DNA from: Conchocele bisecta
Taxonomy: Eukaryota > Mollusca > Bivalvia > Lucinida > Thyasiridae
DNA length: 64,000 bases
Direction: 5' to 3'
NCBI GenBank assembly: GCA_029237695.1
Contig: CM055265.1
Coordinates: 69,041,903-69,105,902 of the forward strand
Shown: in pieces, positions 1 to 13,200 of the stretch
How positions within the stretch are numbered: position 1 is the first letter of the stretch
Layout of the letters: each line of letters begins with the position of its first letter
The notes under the pieces: model-generated
Seen by the model: the letters and a program-made list of their open reading frames with translations, nothing else
What the model was told of the DNA's origin: nothing
Databases searched by the model: none
Made by a program: the position numbers and the translations under genes

Positions 1-1175
1 TGATCCAATTTCATTAAACGGTCACCGCTAATCTCGATTTCAATGTACCCTGCGGCGGTCGTTACCGAAGCGCGAATTAACAATGATGTCAGCAGTCAAT
101 GCGGGTAATTAAAACGTCGCCGCGTCAGCGATATTGAGAGGGTATGTTTCACAGGTGCAAATTGTGTTGCCCGAATTGTCGGCTCATTATTGAAAGAACA
201 GCCTATCGCATCCAGGTTCTTGCACTCTTGTCCGTTGATTCGTAATTTCTATAGGTTACCGACACAAATGTTGTAAAAAGGAACAGCCCATTGCCAGTTA
301 CCAAATTGACAAAACACGAATAGCTGATATAATTGGTGTGTATTGCACAGGACCGAGTGTAACCGACTCAAATATAATTTAAGCAAATGGCCTCATATGT
401 CGAATATGAGCCGAATGTCACACTTATTGACTGCTTTTGCTGACATCACCTATGCATTATTTACATACACAATTGGAAATGAATGCAAATTTGACTTGAC
501 CTATACCCGACAAAAAAAAAAAATCACACAACTTATCCCACACCATTTCTGATTATACCACATTATGCCCTATTATCTAGTACAATAAGTTGTCTACAAT
601 ATGAATCTTGCAGATTAGCAGTTGCAGTAGGCAGTAAAATAACAAAAAAACGTGAACATTGGTGTTTTTATTTGTTGACAGATTTTTTATTTCATTAAAT
701 TATATAATCCACTCATTACATGTTCAGGTTCAATTTTGAAAATATTAAATAAATATAAAGATACACATTTATATTGCATTAAAACATACATATTTAATCA
801 ATATGGTACTCTAAATTAATCATTAATATTATGTATTACATTTGTATTATCAAGTCCACATACATGTCTATGTTATCTGTATCTTCATTTCAATTTTCAT
901 AATTTACCTGAAATGTACCTGAAAACACAACCCTCTATTAAGAGGTCACCTCTGTTAAGCAGCCAGTTTTGTCACTTCCCTTGGGTGGCTGCTTAAGACA
1001 GGTTTGACTGTAGTTATGATTTTGGGATTTTCGCTATCACAGCATGTGAAATATGGGATTATACCACATTAACCCGGTCTAAAATGACCTTGGTTGTTGA
1101 CAGGCAATTGAACACCGTTAAATAAATAAATAAATTCTCCAGTCACGTGTGGTAATGCCGACGTGTTGTATTCAG
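1..1175. other. Intron or upstream sequence with little recognisable content
   Basis: No coding exon is supported here. The stretch is AT-rich. Its only repeats are a TA-element end near 1000-1014 (ACAGGTTTGACTGTA, the same terminus as at 44203 in inverse) and a SINE tail at 1083-1138 (GACCTTGGTTGTTGACAGG, then an AAAT run). Confidence 0.5.
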
Positions 1176-1264
1176 GAGCCGACTGGGACGACAGTGCGGC
1201 GGGAGACATCTTCTGGGACCTGTCTCACTTCATCAACGGCGACCTTGAACACTTCGTAGCCAAG
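1176..1264 (+). CDS. Exon 1 of the Tudor/ARM/CS gene (first in window)
   Basis: The acceptor is ttcag and the donor is AAG|GTACAC. The exon opens with two bases of a split codon and closes in phase 0. It reads DWDDSAAGDIFWDLSHFING and ends in HFVAK. The acidic, aromatic composition and the in-phase join to exon 2 support it. The reading frame continues past the donor, but those residues look non-coding. Upstream exons must exist beyond the window. Confidence 0.7.
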
Positions 1265-4200
1265 GTACACAGTCTCGCCCGCATGGCTTTTCAGAATCCA
1301 TTTGAATCTCCAACTCTACATCTTCCAAATTCATATCTGATAAATATAGAATATCACACTAGTATCTGATGTCAAATTAACCAGGTGAGGTTAGGAAGTG
1401 CGTGGGAATTGTGTAGGAATTCCGAGGCTCCCCTTACAATTCCTACAATTCCTACAATTCCTACGTACATCATGACTTATCATACTCACACATGGAGCTA
1501 AATGATCCAGCGTATTTGCTTAAATACCCAATTAAAATTGCCAAAAACCCATTGAAATCAGAAGTAGTGAGTATCAAAAAGCAATTACAATTTTGTGGTA
1601 CATTTATCATGCTGCAGAAAACAACAAACAGACCACAAATATAGCATATTTTTCTTATTTTCCATGAAAACACATCTTGGTATTTCATTAGAATTGTCTC
1701 CAAGGAGACAATTCTAATGAAATGCCAAAACATGTTTTCATTTCGAAGCAAATTCAATAATTGCTGTCAGTTGATGTGTAAACAGTAGTGTGATTTTATT
1801 TTACCCAATTAAAATTTTGAAATACCCAATTGCTTCAGAAATGATGGAGTGAAAATACGCAATTACTAATTCCTTATCTGGAGCCCTGGTTGTTATTGAA
1901 ATTTCGGTGATGAATTTACAATGCTCTCGTACAGTGGCATTCCTGACTGTATTTATGTGGTTGTGACTGAGGCTGTTTCTATTGAGAAATGGGGCTTATG
2001 GGTTTTGCAACAGTGTAGATCCAGATCAGACTGTGCATCCGCACTGTCTGATCGTGATCTGCACTGTTTGTCATTCCATCTATGAAATACTTGTTATGCT
2101 TCTAAAAAGCAATATAGATTGTTACCCGGATCAGGAGCTACACGAGTCACATATCGCATAAGCGACATTTTTCCAGTCTTAAGCCACATACGACCTTGCT
2201 GTTGATTGGATGTAAACCCAGGCCAATCAATCTGCAGGTGATACCTGTACAGCCAGCGAAGTATGTTCACTGAGATTTGTATGAATGTATGTTTTGTTCC
2301 TACAGGTGGTGTCTGTACAGCCAGCGAAGTATGTTCACTGAGATTTGTCAGAATGTATGTTTTGTTCCTACAGGTGGTGTCTGTACAGCCAGCGAAGTAT
2401 GTTCACTGAGATTTGTCAGAATGTATGTTTTGTTCCTACAGGTGGTGTCTGTACAGCCAGCGAAGTTTGTTCACTGAGATTTGTCAGAATGTATGTTTTG
2501 TTCCTACAGGTGGTGTCTGTACAGCCAGCGAAGTTTGTTCACTAAGATTTGTCAGAATGTATGTTTTGTTCCTACAGGTGATATCTGTACAGCCAGCAAA
2601 GTTTGTTCACTAAGATTTGTCAGAATGTATGTTTTGTTCCTACAGGTGATGTACAGCCCGCGAAGTATGTTCACTGAGATTTGTCAGAATGTATGTTTTG
2701 TTCCTACAGGTGATATCTGTACAGCCCGCGAAGTATGTTCACTGAGATTTGTCAGAATGTATGTTTTGTTCCTACAGGTGATATCTGTACAGCCAGCGAT
2801 GTTTGTCACTAAGATTTGTCAGAATGTATGTTTTGTTCCTACAGGTGATATCTGTACAGTTAGCGAAGTATGTTCACTGAGATTTGTCAGAATGTATGTT
2901 TTGTTCCTACAGGTGGTGTCTGTACAGCCAGCGAAGTATGTTCACTGAGATTTGTCAGAATGTATGTTTTGTTCCTACAGGTGATATCTGTACAGCCAGC
3001 GAAGTATGTTCACTGAGATTTGTCAGAATGTATGTTTTGTTCCTACAGGTGGTGTCTGTACAGCCAGCGAAGTTTGTTCACTGAGATTTGTCATAATGTA
3101 TGTTTTGTTCCTACAGGTGGTGTCTGTAGAGCCAGCGAAGTTTGCGGACCGGTCAAGGTTTGTTGTGGAGATGGTGAACCGACACAGTGGCGAGGATTTA
3201 AACCTTGGCCAGGAGCTGGTCTGGCGCCAGCTTGCCTCACCCCGGGGATCTGGGGGCCTCACGGTATGCTACTGGTTATCCCAGCTAACCCTTCCAACTG
3301 TGCAGTTGTCTGCCCATATCTGACACGCTATACATGCCACGGGACCGCACATTTTGTTCGAGTGATCGCATCTTTCGAGCCATCGCATCTTTCGATTTTG
3401 TTATATTTGCCGACTACTGTACCCGTCGGATTTAGGAAATAAAGAAAGCGCAATAGAATGTATCCATGTTTTAGATGATTATATTTATTCGCAGATTAGT
3501 TATCATGCGAAATTAAATAAACTACATGTGTTTACAAAACTATCTTTATTTCAATTATTATCAAAGTCGAAAAGGAGAAAAGGTCCAGTATTCACTATAA
3601 ATAGCGGCGCACATAATTAATGAAGCAGGTGGTTGTCACGTCACTCGAAAGTATGGTCTTTTCAATGCGCGTTTTTCGTTGTAACTCACGGGTAGCCTCT
3701 CGAACGAAAAACGGCCAATGACTTCTGACAGACTCTATTAAATACTCCGGGTGGACGAAACCCAGAATATTTAATAAATATGCCGTTGAGCTGTTATGGG
3801 ACACAAAACAACAACACCACCAAATTAAGAATACAATAACTTTTATTTCACAAATAATGTACAAGCATAACAATAAATAGAGTTTCCACAAATTATGTTG
3901 AAAGTTTCCAAATAATCTAATATATAATTCACAAAATGATCTCTATCAACAACGTTAACGATCAAATTGCACCACTTTAGGCAATTAACTGCACTTGAAA
4001 AGAAATCACCTTTCACAGACAGGTAGAGCGCGGCTCGGCCTTTGATCGTAATAAGTTGGACGCGGATGTGTGAAAATTAGCCAAACACAAACTTTGACAT
4101 CAATTTCGAGTCATCGTATAGCAAAATAGCGAGAAATGTGTCCGCGGGACTTGACAATTGTTTCGAGCGATCGCATTTTTCGAGGAGTTGTATTTCGAGC

Positions 4201-7200
4201 CATCGCATGTAAAATACATTAAACATATAGGGAACATTATCGGGACCGCGACGCCATTTCGAGCGAGCCCGACATTACGAGCCATCGCATTTCGAGCCAT
4301 CGTGATTTCACTGTAGATTAAAAGTTTACTGAAAATATCACAGTTTCTGTAGATATATTTCATTAAAAATCACACTGTTTTTAAGTACACAATCGCATGG
4401 CTTGTCTCATATGTCTGTTTGTGCGACGTCCGAAATCTGTGTTATGGTTTGAAATTACTCGTACGTTTCCAACCATAAGCCAGGGATCGGCAGTGGCCTA
4501 GGGGATATCACATTGGACTTCAATACCGGAGGTTGTGAGTTCAATCCTAACCCTAACTGGTAGTATTTCCATCCGACTGGTTTGTTGAATAAGTCAACGA
4601 GTTTAATAAATAACATATTACATCATCATAAATGTTATACCTTGAAGCTGTACTGGTCACCATACCTGTTTTCTGTAACGAGCTAATTTGCATATTTATT
4701 ACACTACTGTCTGTTTCACGAAAGCTGCCCAAATTTTACGGCCATATAGACAATTCAAAAACAATATTATTTTCGATAATATTAAATTAAAGGAAAATTT
4801 AAGAATGAGCCTTCTTTTTATTTCGTGAAATTTGGTCAAATATTGATTTTATTGCGAAAAAACAATTTCCCCATGTTAAATCCCCATAGACATCTTCACG
4901 GAGTGAAGATGTCTATGGGGATTTAACATGGGGAAATTTTTTTGAATTTTAGAAATACTGGACCGATTTTTAAAATTTAACTTGTTTTCTTAGTTAGATC
5001 ATATCCAAGCTATCTAGTGAGGTTTCGGAATCAATTTCCAAAAAAATTCGTTTTTTGACTCCTCCCACACTTCCTTACCACTTTTTCCCCCATGTTAAAT
5101 TCCCATAGACAAATCAATTTTTCGTAATAAAATCAATATTTGACCGAATTTCACGAAATAAAAAGAAGGCTCATTCTTAAATTTTCCTTTAATTCAATAT
5201 TATCGAAAATATTATTGTTTTTGAATTGTCTATATGGCCGCAAAATTTGGGCAGCTTTCGTGAAACAGACAATAGTGTAATATGACGGCGTGCGCCCACT
5301 TGTCTATGTGTTTTGTGATTTCCCTAGGACCTGTTTGAGCGGCCGTCACATGACAAGAAGTTCTACAAATCGCCGTTGGAGAAGGTACCGGAGATGTGCT
5401 CCATTCTATACTGGGAACAGGTATGAATTAACCATTCACTGGAATGGAATTTGATATGTTAATTTTGAAACCAATCCAATCGTCACAAAACGATTTTCAG
5501 ATTAATAGTCCATTTATGAAAAGGGGGTGTTTTTGTTGTAAAAAATAAGAAAAGTACTTGCAAAAAGAGCAGTAGCCTATTTCACCAACATTGCAAAGCA
5601 TACTTTTCTAGCAAAGTATACTTTGAGGGAGAAATTTTAAATTTTAGGATAAATTTATTAATTTTTAGCCAGGTTTTTTGAAAAAAAATTCAGGCTATTG
5701 GATTGGCGAAAGCCGGGCGGGCGGGCGGGGTGCGGCGGGCGGCGGGTGGGTTCGGGCGGCGGGTTCGGGCAGGCGGCGGGCGGGCGGCGTCCACAATCAA
5801 TGTTAAGTTTTCGTGTTTGAGTCCATTTCTTTGTTACTGTACCACCTAGGACCACCAATCTTTCACAGCTTCATAATCAAGGGGTGCCCACCACATATTA
5901 CTATCCAACATGTTACTTTTTTTTAACTTGACCCATTTTTTCCGCGCAGTCGACTTAGCCATTTTCAATGTTAAGTTTTCGCGTTTACAATGTTAAGTTT
6001 TCGTGTTTGAGTCCATTTCTTTGTTACTGTACCACCTAGGACACCAAACTTTCACAGTTCCATAATCAAGGGGTGCCCACCACATATTACTATCCAACAT
6101 GTTACTTTTTAGCCAGGTTTTTTGAAAAAAAATCCAGGCTATTGGATTGGCGAAAGCCGGGCGGGCGGGCGGCGGGCGGCGGGCGGGCGGCGGGCGGCGG
6201 GCGGCGTCCACAATCAATGTTAAGTTTTCGTGTTTGAGTCCATTTCTTTGTTACTGTACCACCTAGGACCACCAACCTTTCACAGCTTCATAATCAAGGG
6301 GTGCCCACCACATATCACTATCCAACATGTTGCTTTTTTTTTAACTTCACCCATTTTTTCCGCGTAATCGACTTAGCCATTTTCAATGTTAAGTTTTCGC
6401 GTTTACAATGTTAAGTTTTCGTGTTTAAGTCCATTTCTTTCTTGTACTGTACCACCTAGGACCACCAAACTTTCACAGCTTCATAATCAAGGGGTGCCCA
6501 CCAAATATCACTATACAACATGTTACTTTTTTTTTTAACTTCACCCATTTTTTCCGCGCAGTCGACTTAGCCATTTTCAATGTTAAGTTTTCGCGTTTAC
6601 AATGTTAAGTTTTCGTGTTTAAGTCCATTTCTTTGGTACTGTACCACCTAGGACCACCAAACTTTCACAGCTTCATAATCAAGGGGTACCCACCACATAT
6701 CACTATCCAACATGTGACCATTTTTTACCTTCACCTATTATTTCTACGTAATTGACTTAGCCATTTTCAACGTTAACTTTTTAACGTACGTCTGGTTCGA
6801 GTTTTTTGGTTAAAACTTTTTCGTGTTATACTATATCTCTGCAAACTTGCTTTCCGCCCATTACCTTGAAACTTCACATGGGGTGTTTATCATCATCATA
6901 TTTTCATTCTAACCCCCAAACCGTGCGGCCCCTGTGCCCAATGTCAAGGTCAAATTACTTTGATTTTTTTGTTGTTAATAGTTTTTTTGTGTACTATATC
7001 TCTGCAACTGCTTCACCCAATACCTTGATACTTCACATGGGTGTTTATCATCATTGTCGCACCTGCTTGCGGAAAAGCGCGAATCCTGTGCCCAATGTCA
7101 AGGTTCAAAATTTACTTTTGAATTTTTTTGTTAAAGTTTTTTTTTTTCGTACTATATCTCTGCAACTGCTTCACCACCCAAAATACCTTGATACTTCACA

Positions 7201-10200
7201 TGGGTGTTTATCATCATTGTCGCACCTGCTTGCGGAAAGGCGGCGCGATCCTGTGCCCAAAGTCAAGGTCAAATTACTTTGAATTTTTTTGTTAAAGTTT
7301 TTTCGTGTACTATATCTCTGCAACTGCTTCACCCAATTACCCCTTGATACTTCACATGGTGTGGTTTTTCATCATTTTGTCGCACCTGCTTGCAGAAAAG
7401 CGCGATCCTGTGCCCATGTCAAGGTCAAATACTTTGAATTTTTTGTTTAAAGTATTTTTCGTTGTACTATATCTCTGCAACTGCTTCACCCCCCCAATAC
7501 CTTGATACTTCACATGGGGTGTTTATCATCATTGTCGCACCTGCTTGCGGAAAGCGCGATCCTGTGCCAATGTCAAGGTCAAATTACTTTGAATTTTTTT
7601 GTTAAAGTTTTTTTCGTGTACTATATCTCTGCAAACTGCTTTCACCAAATACCTTGATACTTCACATCTGTTTGTGTTTATCATCATTGTCGCACCTGCT
7701 TGCGGGGAAAGCGCGATCCTGTGCCCAATGTCAAGGTCAAATTACTTTGAATTTTTTTGTTAAAGTTTTTTCGTGTACTATATCTCTGCAACTGCTTCAC
7801 CCAATACCTTCATACTTCACATGGGTGCTTATCATCATTGTCGCACCTGCTTGCGGAAAGCGCGATCCTGTGCCCAATGTCAAGGTCAAATTACTTTGAA
7901 TTTTTTTGTTAAAGTTTTTTTCGTGTACTATATCTCTGCAACTGCTTCACCCAATACCTTGATACTTCACATGGGTGTTTACAGTTGTTTCTGTCAAAAT
8001 GTTCCGGGTTTATACGTGTACAAAGTGTTGTGCGTTGCGTATCCGTGGAGTTTCCGTTAGTTGCGTTTCAAACCGTGTGTCGTCTACGTGTAATACGTTT
8101 TCGGCCATGCGTTGCGTTTCCCCACTATTGCGCATGCGCGAAAGTCGAACAAACCGTGTTCAACGCATTGAGTTTCAAAAGCGTGTAATCCGTGTACAAC
8201 GGTTGTAAACGTATACAACGGTTGTAAACAACGCATTGAGTTTCAAAAGCGTGCAATCCGTGTACAACGGTTGTAAACGTATACAACGATTGTAAACGTA
8301 TACAACGCTAGGTAAACCATTTAAACGAGTTAACGCTTTCTTTGACGAACGGTTACATGCTTCTACATGTACACAGTACCGTACAGATGAAACCGTGTTA
8401 TACGTATAACACGTTTCCACGGGTTTTAACGCATTACACGTTTTGGTATGCCAACCGTGTATCGCGTAGAATGCGCATGCTCAGATCGTTCTTCGTGTGT
8501 GTATATATACTTTAGATAGGTCCCAAAATCCACACCTGTGCACATAGATGTCCATTTGTAACCACTATATAGTACCCTAACCCTAACCCAAAGGTGCGGA
8601 TTTTGGGTCATATATGCTAGACTCACTGCAGGGCTTCTAAAAGTTTCAGTTTTCTGGTTCTGGACCGATTTTTTAACTCTCAGACCGATTGAGATTTGAA
8701 AATAGTCTTAGAAATCGGTCCGAGAAAAATTGCCAGTCGGCTGCTATTTCGCTATAAACCTTGTAAATTTACCGGTTTTGACCACCAAGTAATTTATGAC
8801 ACATATCCGCGGGCCATATCCGTGTTAAACCAGTGTGCAGCTCGCTGTGTATTCAGTTTCTCCAAATATCGATTAATCTTAACACACGCGTGGGACAGGT
8901 GTATAGGGGATTAGTGACTGAAATATACTGGCTTCAGCGTAAAGATACAAGAGTTCCTAGATCGCCATTTCTGATGATGTTAAAATAAAATAAAGAAACC
9001 ATGCACTGTGTTCATCTGTGTTCGTAATTATTTAACCCCAAGTAACTGACACGGACTATCGGCCCGGGCTATTCCATATTAAGTTAGGAACTGTTACATT
9101 ACGCTGTATTAGGGGTCATTTTTGTGTATATAAAATGTACTAGGAATGCCGCAGATCCTGATGAGCCGGCTCACGTGATCTACAATTCGCAAACATTTTG
9201 ATAAACGACAAGGTACATCTGTCGTGTTAAAAGCGTGACTCATTAGGCATCAGGGATTAGGGATCAATTGAAGTGCTAAATCACACCGCCGATGTACTTT
9301 GAACTCGATCTGAGGGTATGTATTCGCGATATTTTAAAAGAGACGAAACAAGGACGCCTCGAAGCGATCGGGGCCGACAGGTATTCGCGTTAAAACGTGT
9401 AACCGTTGTACACGTTTCAACGCTTTAATATAGCTACACGCTTCCTGGTAAAGCGTTTGTACACGTTTCAACTCTTTCACCTCGCTACATATGTATACGT
9501 CAAAGCGTGTTATACGCCTTGAAGCTAAACGTATTACACGCTGTAAAATAAACGGTTTTGACAATGTGTATTACGTACGAACCGTGTATACGTAAACAAG
9601 TATTCAAGCTTTTAAATAAAGTTTGGCAATGTGTACGTACGAACCGTATTACGTTTAAACAACGTATACAACGCTTTTAAACTAACGGTTTTGACAATGT
9701 GTATTACACGTGTACGAACCGTATTATCGTTTAAACAACGTATCAACGCTTTTAATCTAAACGTTTGACAAATGTATATACACGACGTAAATTATACGTA
9801 AACAACCGTATATAACGCTACAGCAAACGTTGCGTTCGCGTTGCGTTCATTGAGTTTGCAAGTGTTGTCTACGGTGGAACAAAAACGGAGAATGCACTGT
9901 ATCATCATTGTCGCACCTGCTTGCGGAAAGCGCGATCCTGTGCCCAATGTCAAGGTCAAATTACTTTGAATTTTTTTGTTACTTTTTTCGTGTACTATAT
10001 CTCTGCAACTGCTTCACCAATACCTTGATACTTCACATGGGTGCTTATCATCATTGTCGCACCTGCTTGCGGAAAGCGCGATCCTGTGCCCAATGTCAAG
10101 GTCAAATTACTTTGAATGTTTTTGTTAAAGTTAAAGTTTTTTTGTGTACTATATCTCTGCAACTGCTTCACCCAATACCTTGATACTTACATGGGTGTTT

Positions 10201-13200
10201 ATCATCATTGTCACACCTGCTTGTGGAAAGCGCGATATCGTCAGCATTTTGGCATACGTCGTCCGTTCGTCCGTGTGTCCGGTAAAGTTGTTTTTTGGTT
10301 AAAGTTTTTCCATCTACTATATCTATTTTTTTAGTGTCCATGCCTCGCCCCAAGGCGCGACATGCAGGCCACGGCAATCTAGTCTACAAAAAGTGGGTAT
10401 AATTATGTTATCCAAGTGTCTATGCTTGGAAAAAACCTGGCCTTCGTGGCTTTGCCTCGTTTCTTGTTTTTAACTTGACCCATTTTTTCCGCGCAATCAA
10501 CTTAGCCATTTTCAATGTTAAGTTTTCGCGTTTTCAATGTTAAGTTTTCGTGTTTAAGTCAATTTCTTTGGTACTGTACCACCTAGGACCACCAAACTTT
10601 CACAGCTTCATAATCAAGGAGTGCTCACCACATATCACTATCCAACATGTTACTTTTTTTTTTAACTTGACCCATTTTTTCCGCGCAATCGACTTAGCCA
10701 TTTTCAATGTTAAGTTTTCGCGTTTTCAATGTTAAGTTTTCGTGTTTAAGTCCATTTCTTTGGTACTGTACCACCTAGGACCACCAAACTTTCTCAGCTT
10801 CATAATCAAGGGGTGCCCACCACATATCACTATCCAACATGTTACTTTTTTTAGCCAGGTTTTTTGAAAAAAAATCCAGGCTATTGGATTGGCGAAAGCC
10901 GGGCGGGCGGCGTCCACAATCAATGTTAAGTTTTCGTGTTTGAGTCCATTTCTTTGTTACTGTACCACCTAGGACCACCAAACTTCATAATCAAGGGGTG
11001 CCCACCACATATCACTATCCAACATGTTACCTTTTTTTTTAACTTGACCCATTTTTTCCGCGCAATCGACTTAGCCATTTTCAATGTTAAGTTTTCGCGT
11101 TTTCAATGTTAAGTTTTCGTGTTTAAGTCAATTTCTTTGGTACTGTACCACCTAGGACCACCAAACTTTCACAGCTTCATAATCAAGGAGTGCTCACCAC
11201 ATATCACTATCCAACATGTTACTTTTTTTTTAACTTCACCCATTTTTTCCGCGCAATCGACTTAGCCATTTTCAATGTTAAGTTTTCGCGTTTAAGTCCA
11301 TTTCTTTGGTACTGTACCACCTAGGACCACCAAACTTTCTCAGCTTCATAATCAAGGGGTGCCCACCACATATCACTATCCAACATGTTACTTTTTTTAG
11401 CCAGGTTTTTTGAAAAAAAATCCAGGCTATTGGATTGGCGAAAGCCGGGCGGGCGGCGTCCACAATCAATGTTAAGTTTTCGCGTTTTCAATGTTAAGTT
11501 TTCGTGTTTAAGTCCATTTCTTTGGTACTGTACCACCTAGGACCACCAAACTTTCTCAGCTTCATAATCAAAGGGTGCCCACCACATATCACTATCCAAC
11601 ATGTTACTTTTTTTTTAACTTGACCCATTTTTTCCGCGTAGTCGACTTAGCCATTTTCAATGTTAAGTTTTCGTGTTTGAGTCCATTTCTTTGTTACTGT
11701 ACCACCTAGGACCACCAAACTTTCACAGCTTCATAATCAAAAGGGTGCCCACCACATATTACATCCAACATTTTACTTTTTTTTTTAACTTGACCCATTT
11801 TTTCCGCGTAGTCGACTTAGCCATTTTCAATGTTAAGTTTTCGCGTTTACAATGTTAAGTTTTCGTGTTTAAGTCCATTTCTTTGGTACTGTACCACCTA
11901 GGATCACCAAACTTTCACCGCTTCATAATCAAGGGGTGCCCACCACATGTCACTATCCAACATGTTACTTTTTTTTTAACTTGACCCATTTTTTCCGCGC
12001 AGTCGACTTAGCCATTTTCAATGTTACGTTTTCGCGTTTACAATGTTAAGTTTTCGTGTTTAAGTCCATTTCTTTGGTACTGTACCACCTAGGACCACCA
12101 AACTTTCACAGCTTCATAACCAAGGGGTGCCTACCACATACAACTATCCAACATGTGACCGTTTTTTTACCTTCACCTATTATTTCTACGTAATTGACTT
12201 TGGTTAAAAAAATTCTTTTTTGTTATACTATATCTCTGCAACTGCTTCGCCCATTACCTTGAAACTTCACATGGGTGTTTATCATCGTCCATATTTTCAC
12301 TCTAACCCCCAACCGTGCGGCCCCTGTGAGCAATGTCAAGGTCAAATTACTTTAAATTTATTTGTTAAAGTTTTTTTGTGTACTATATCTCTGCAACTGC
12401 TTCACCCATTACCTTGATACTTCACATGGGTGTTTATCATCATTGTCGCACCCGCTTGCGGAAAGCATCGTCGGCATTTTGGCATACGTCCGTCCGTACA
12501 TCCGTGTGTCCGGTTAAAGTTTTTTCGTTAAAGTTTTTCCATCTACTATATCTATTTTTTTAGTCTCCATGCCTCGCCCCAAGGCGCGACATGCAGGCCA
12601 CGGCCATCTAGTCTACAAAAAGTGGGTATAATTATGTTATCCAAGTGTCCATGCTTGGAAAAAACCTGGCCTTCGTGGCTTTGCCTCGTTTCTTGTTTTT
12701 TAACTTGACCCATTTTTTTCGCGCAGTCGACTTAGCCATTTTCAATGTTAAGTTTTGGCGTTTACAATGTTAAGTTTTCGTGTTTGAGTCCATTTCTTTG
12801 TTACTGTACCACCTAGGACCACCAAACTTTCACAGCTTCATAATCAAGGGGTGCCCACCACATATTACTATCCAACATGTTACTTTTTTTTTAACTTGAC
12901 ACATTTTTTCCGCGCAGTCGACTTAGCCATTTTCAATGTTAAGTTTTCGCGTTTACAATGTTAAGTTTTTGTGTTTAAGTCCATTTGTTTGGTACTGTAA
13001 CACCTAGGACCACCAAACTTTCACAGCTTCATAACCAAGGGGTGCCTACCACATAAAACTATACAACATGTGACCATTTTGTTTACCTTCACCTATTATT
13101 TCTACGTAATTGACTTTTTCAACGTTAACTTTTTAACGAACGTAGTTGAGGTTCAGAGTTTTTTATGGTTAAAATGTTTTTCGTTTATACTTTATATCTC

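Noticed and set aside
2277..3084. Series of overlapping 66-residue and one 155-residue open frames
   Set aside because: They are the 68-bp splice-acceptor array read in shifting frames; only 3117-3263 continues into real coding sequence.
3595..3891. 98-residue minus-strand frame
   Set aside because: The N-terminal half is hydrophobic low-information sequence from AT-rich DNA. The rest lies inside the TTCGAGCCATCGCAT element with no recognised domain, splice pattern or partner.
6806..8060. Several frames rich in YISATASP and LILHMGVYHH
   Set aside because: They are translations of the ~150-bp Helentron-like core repeats, in different frames and orientations in other copies, with indels that break any common frame.
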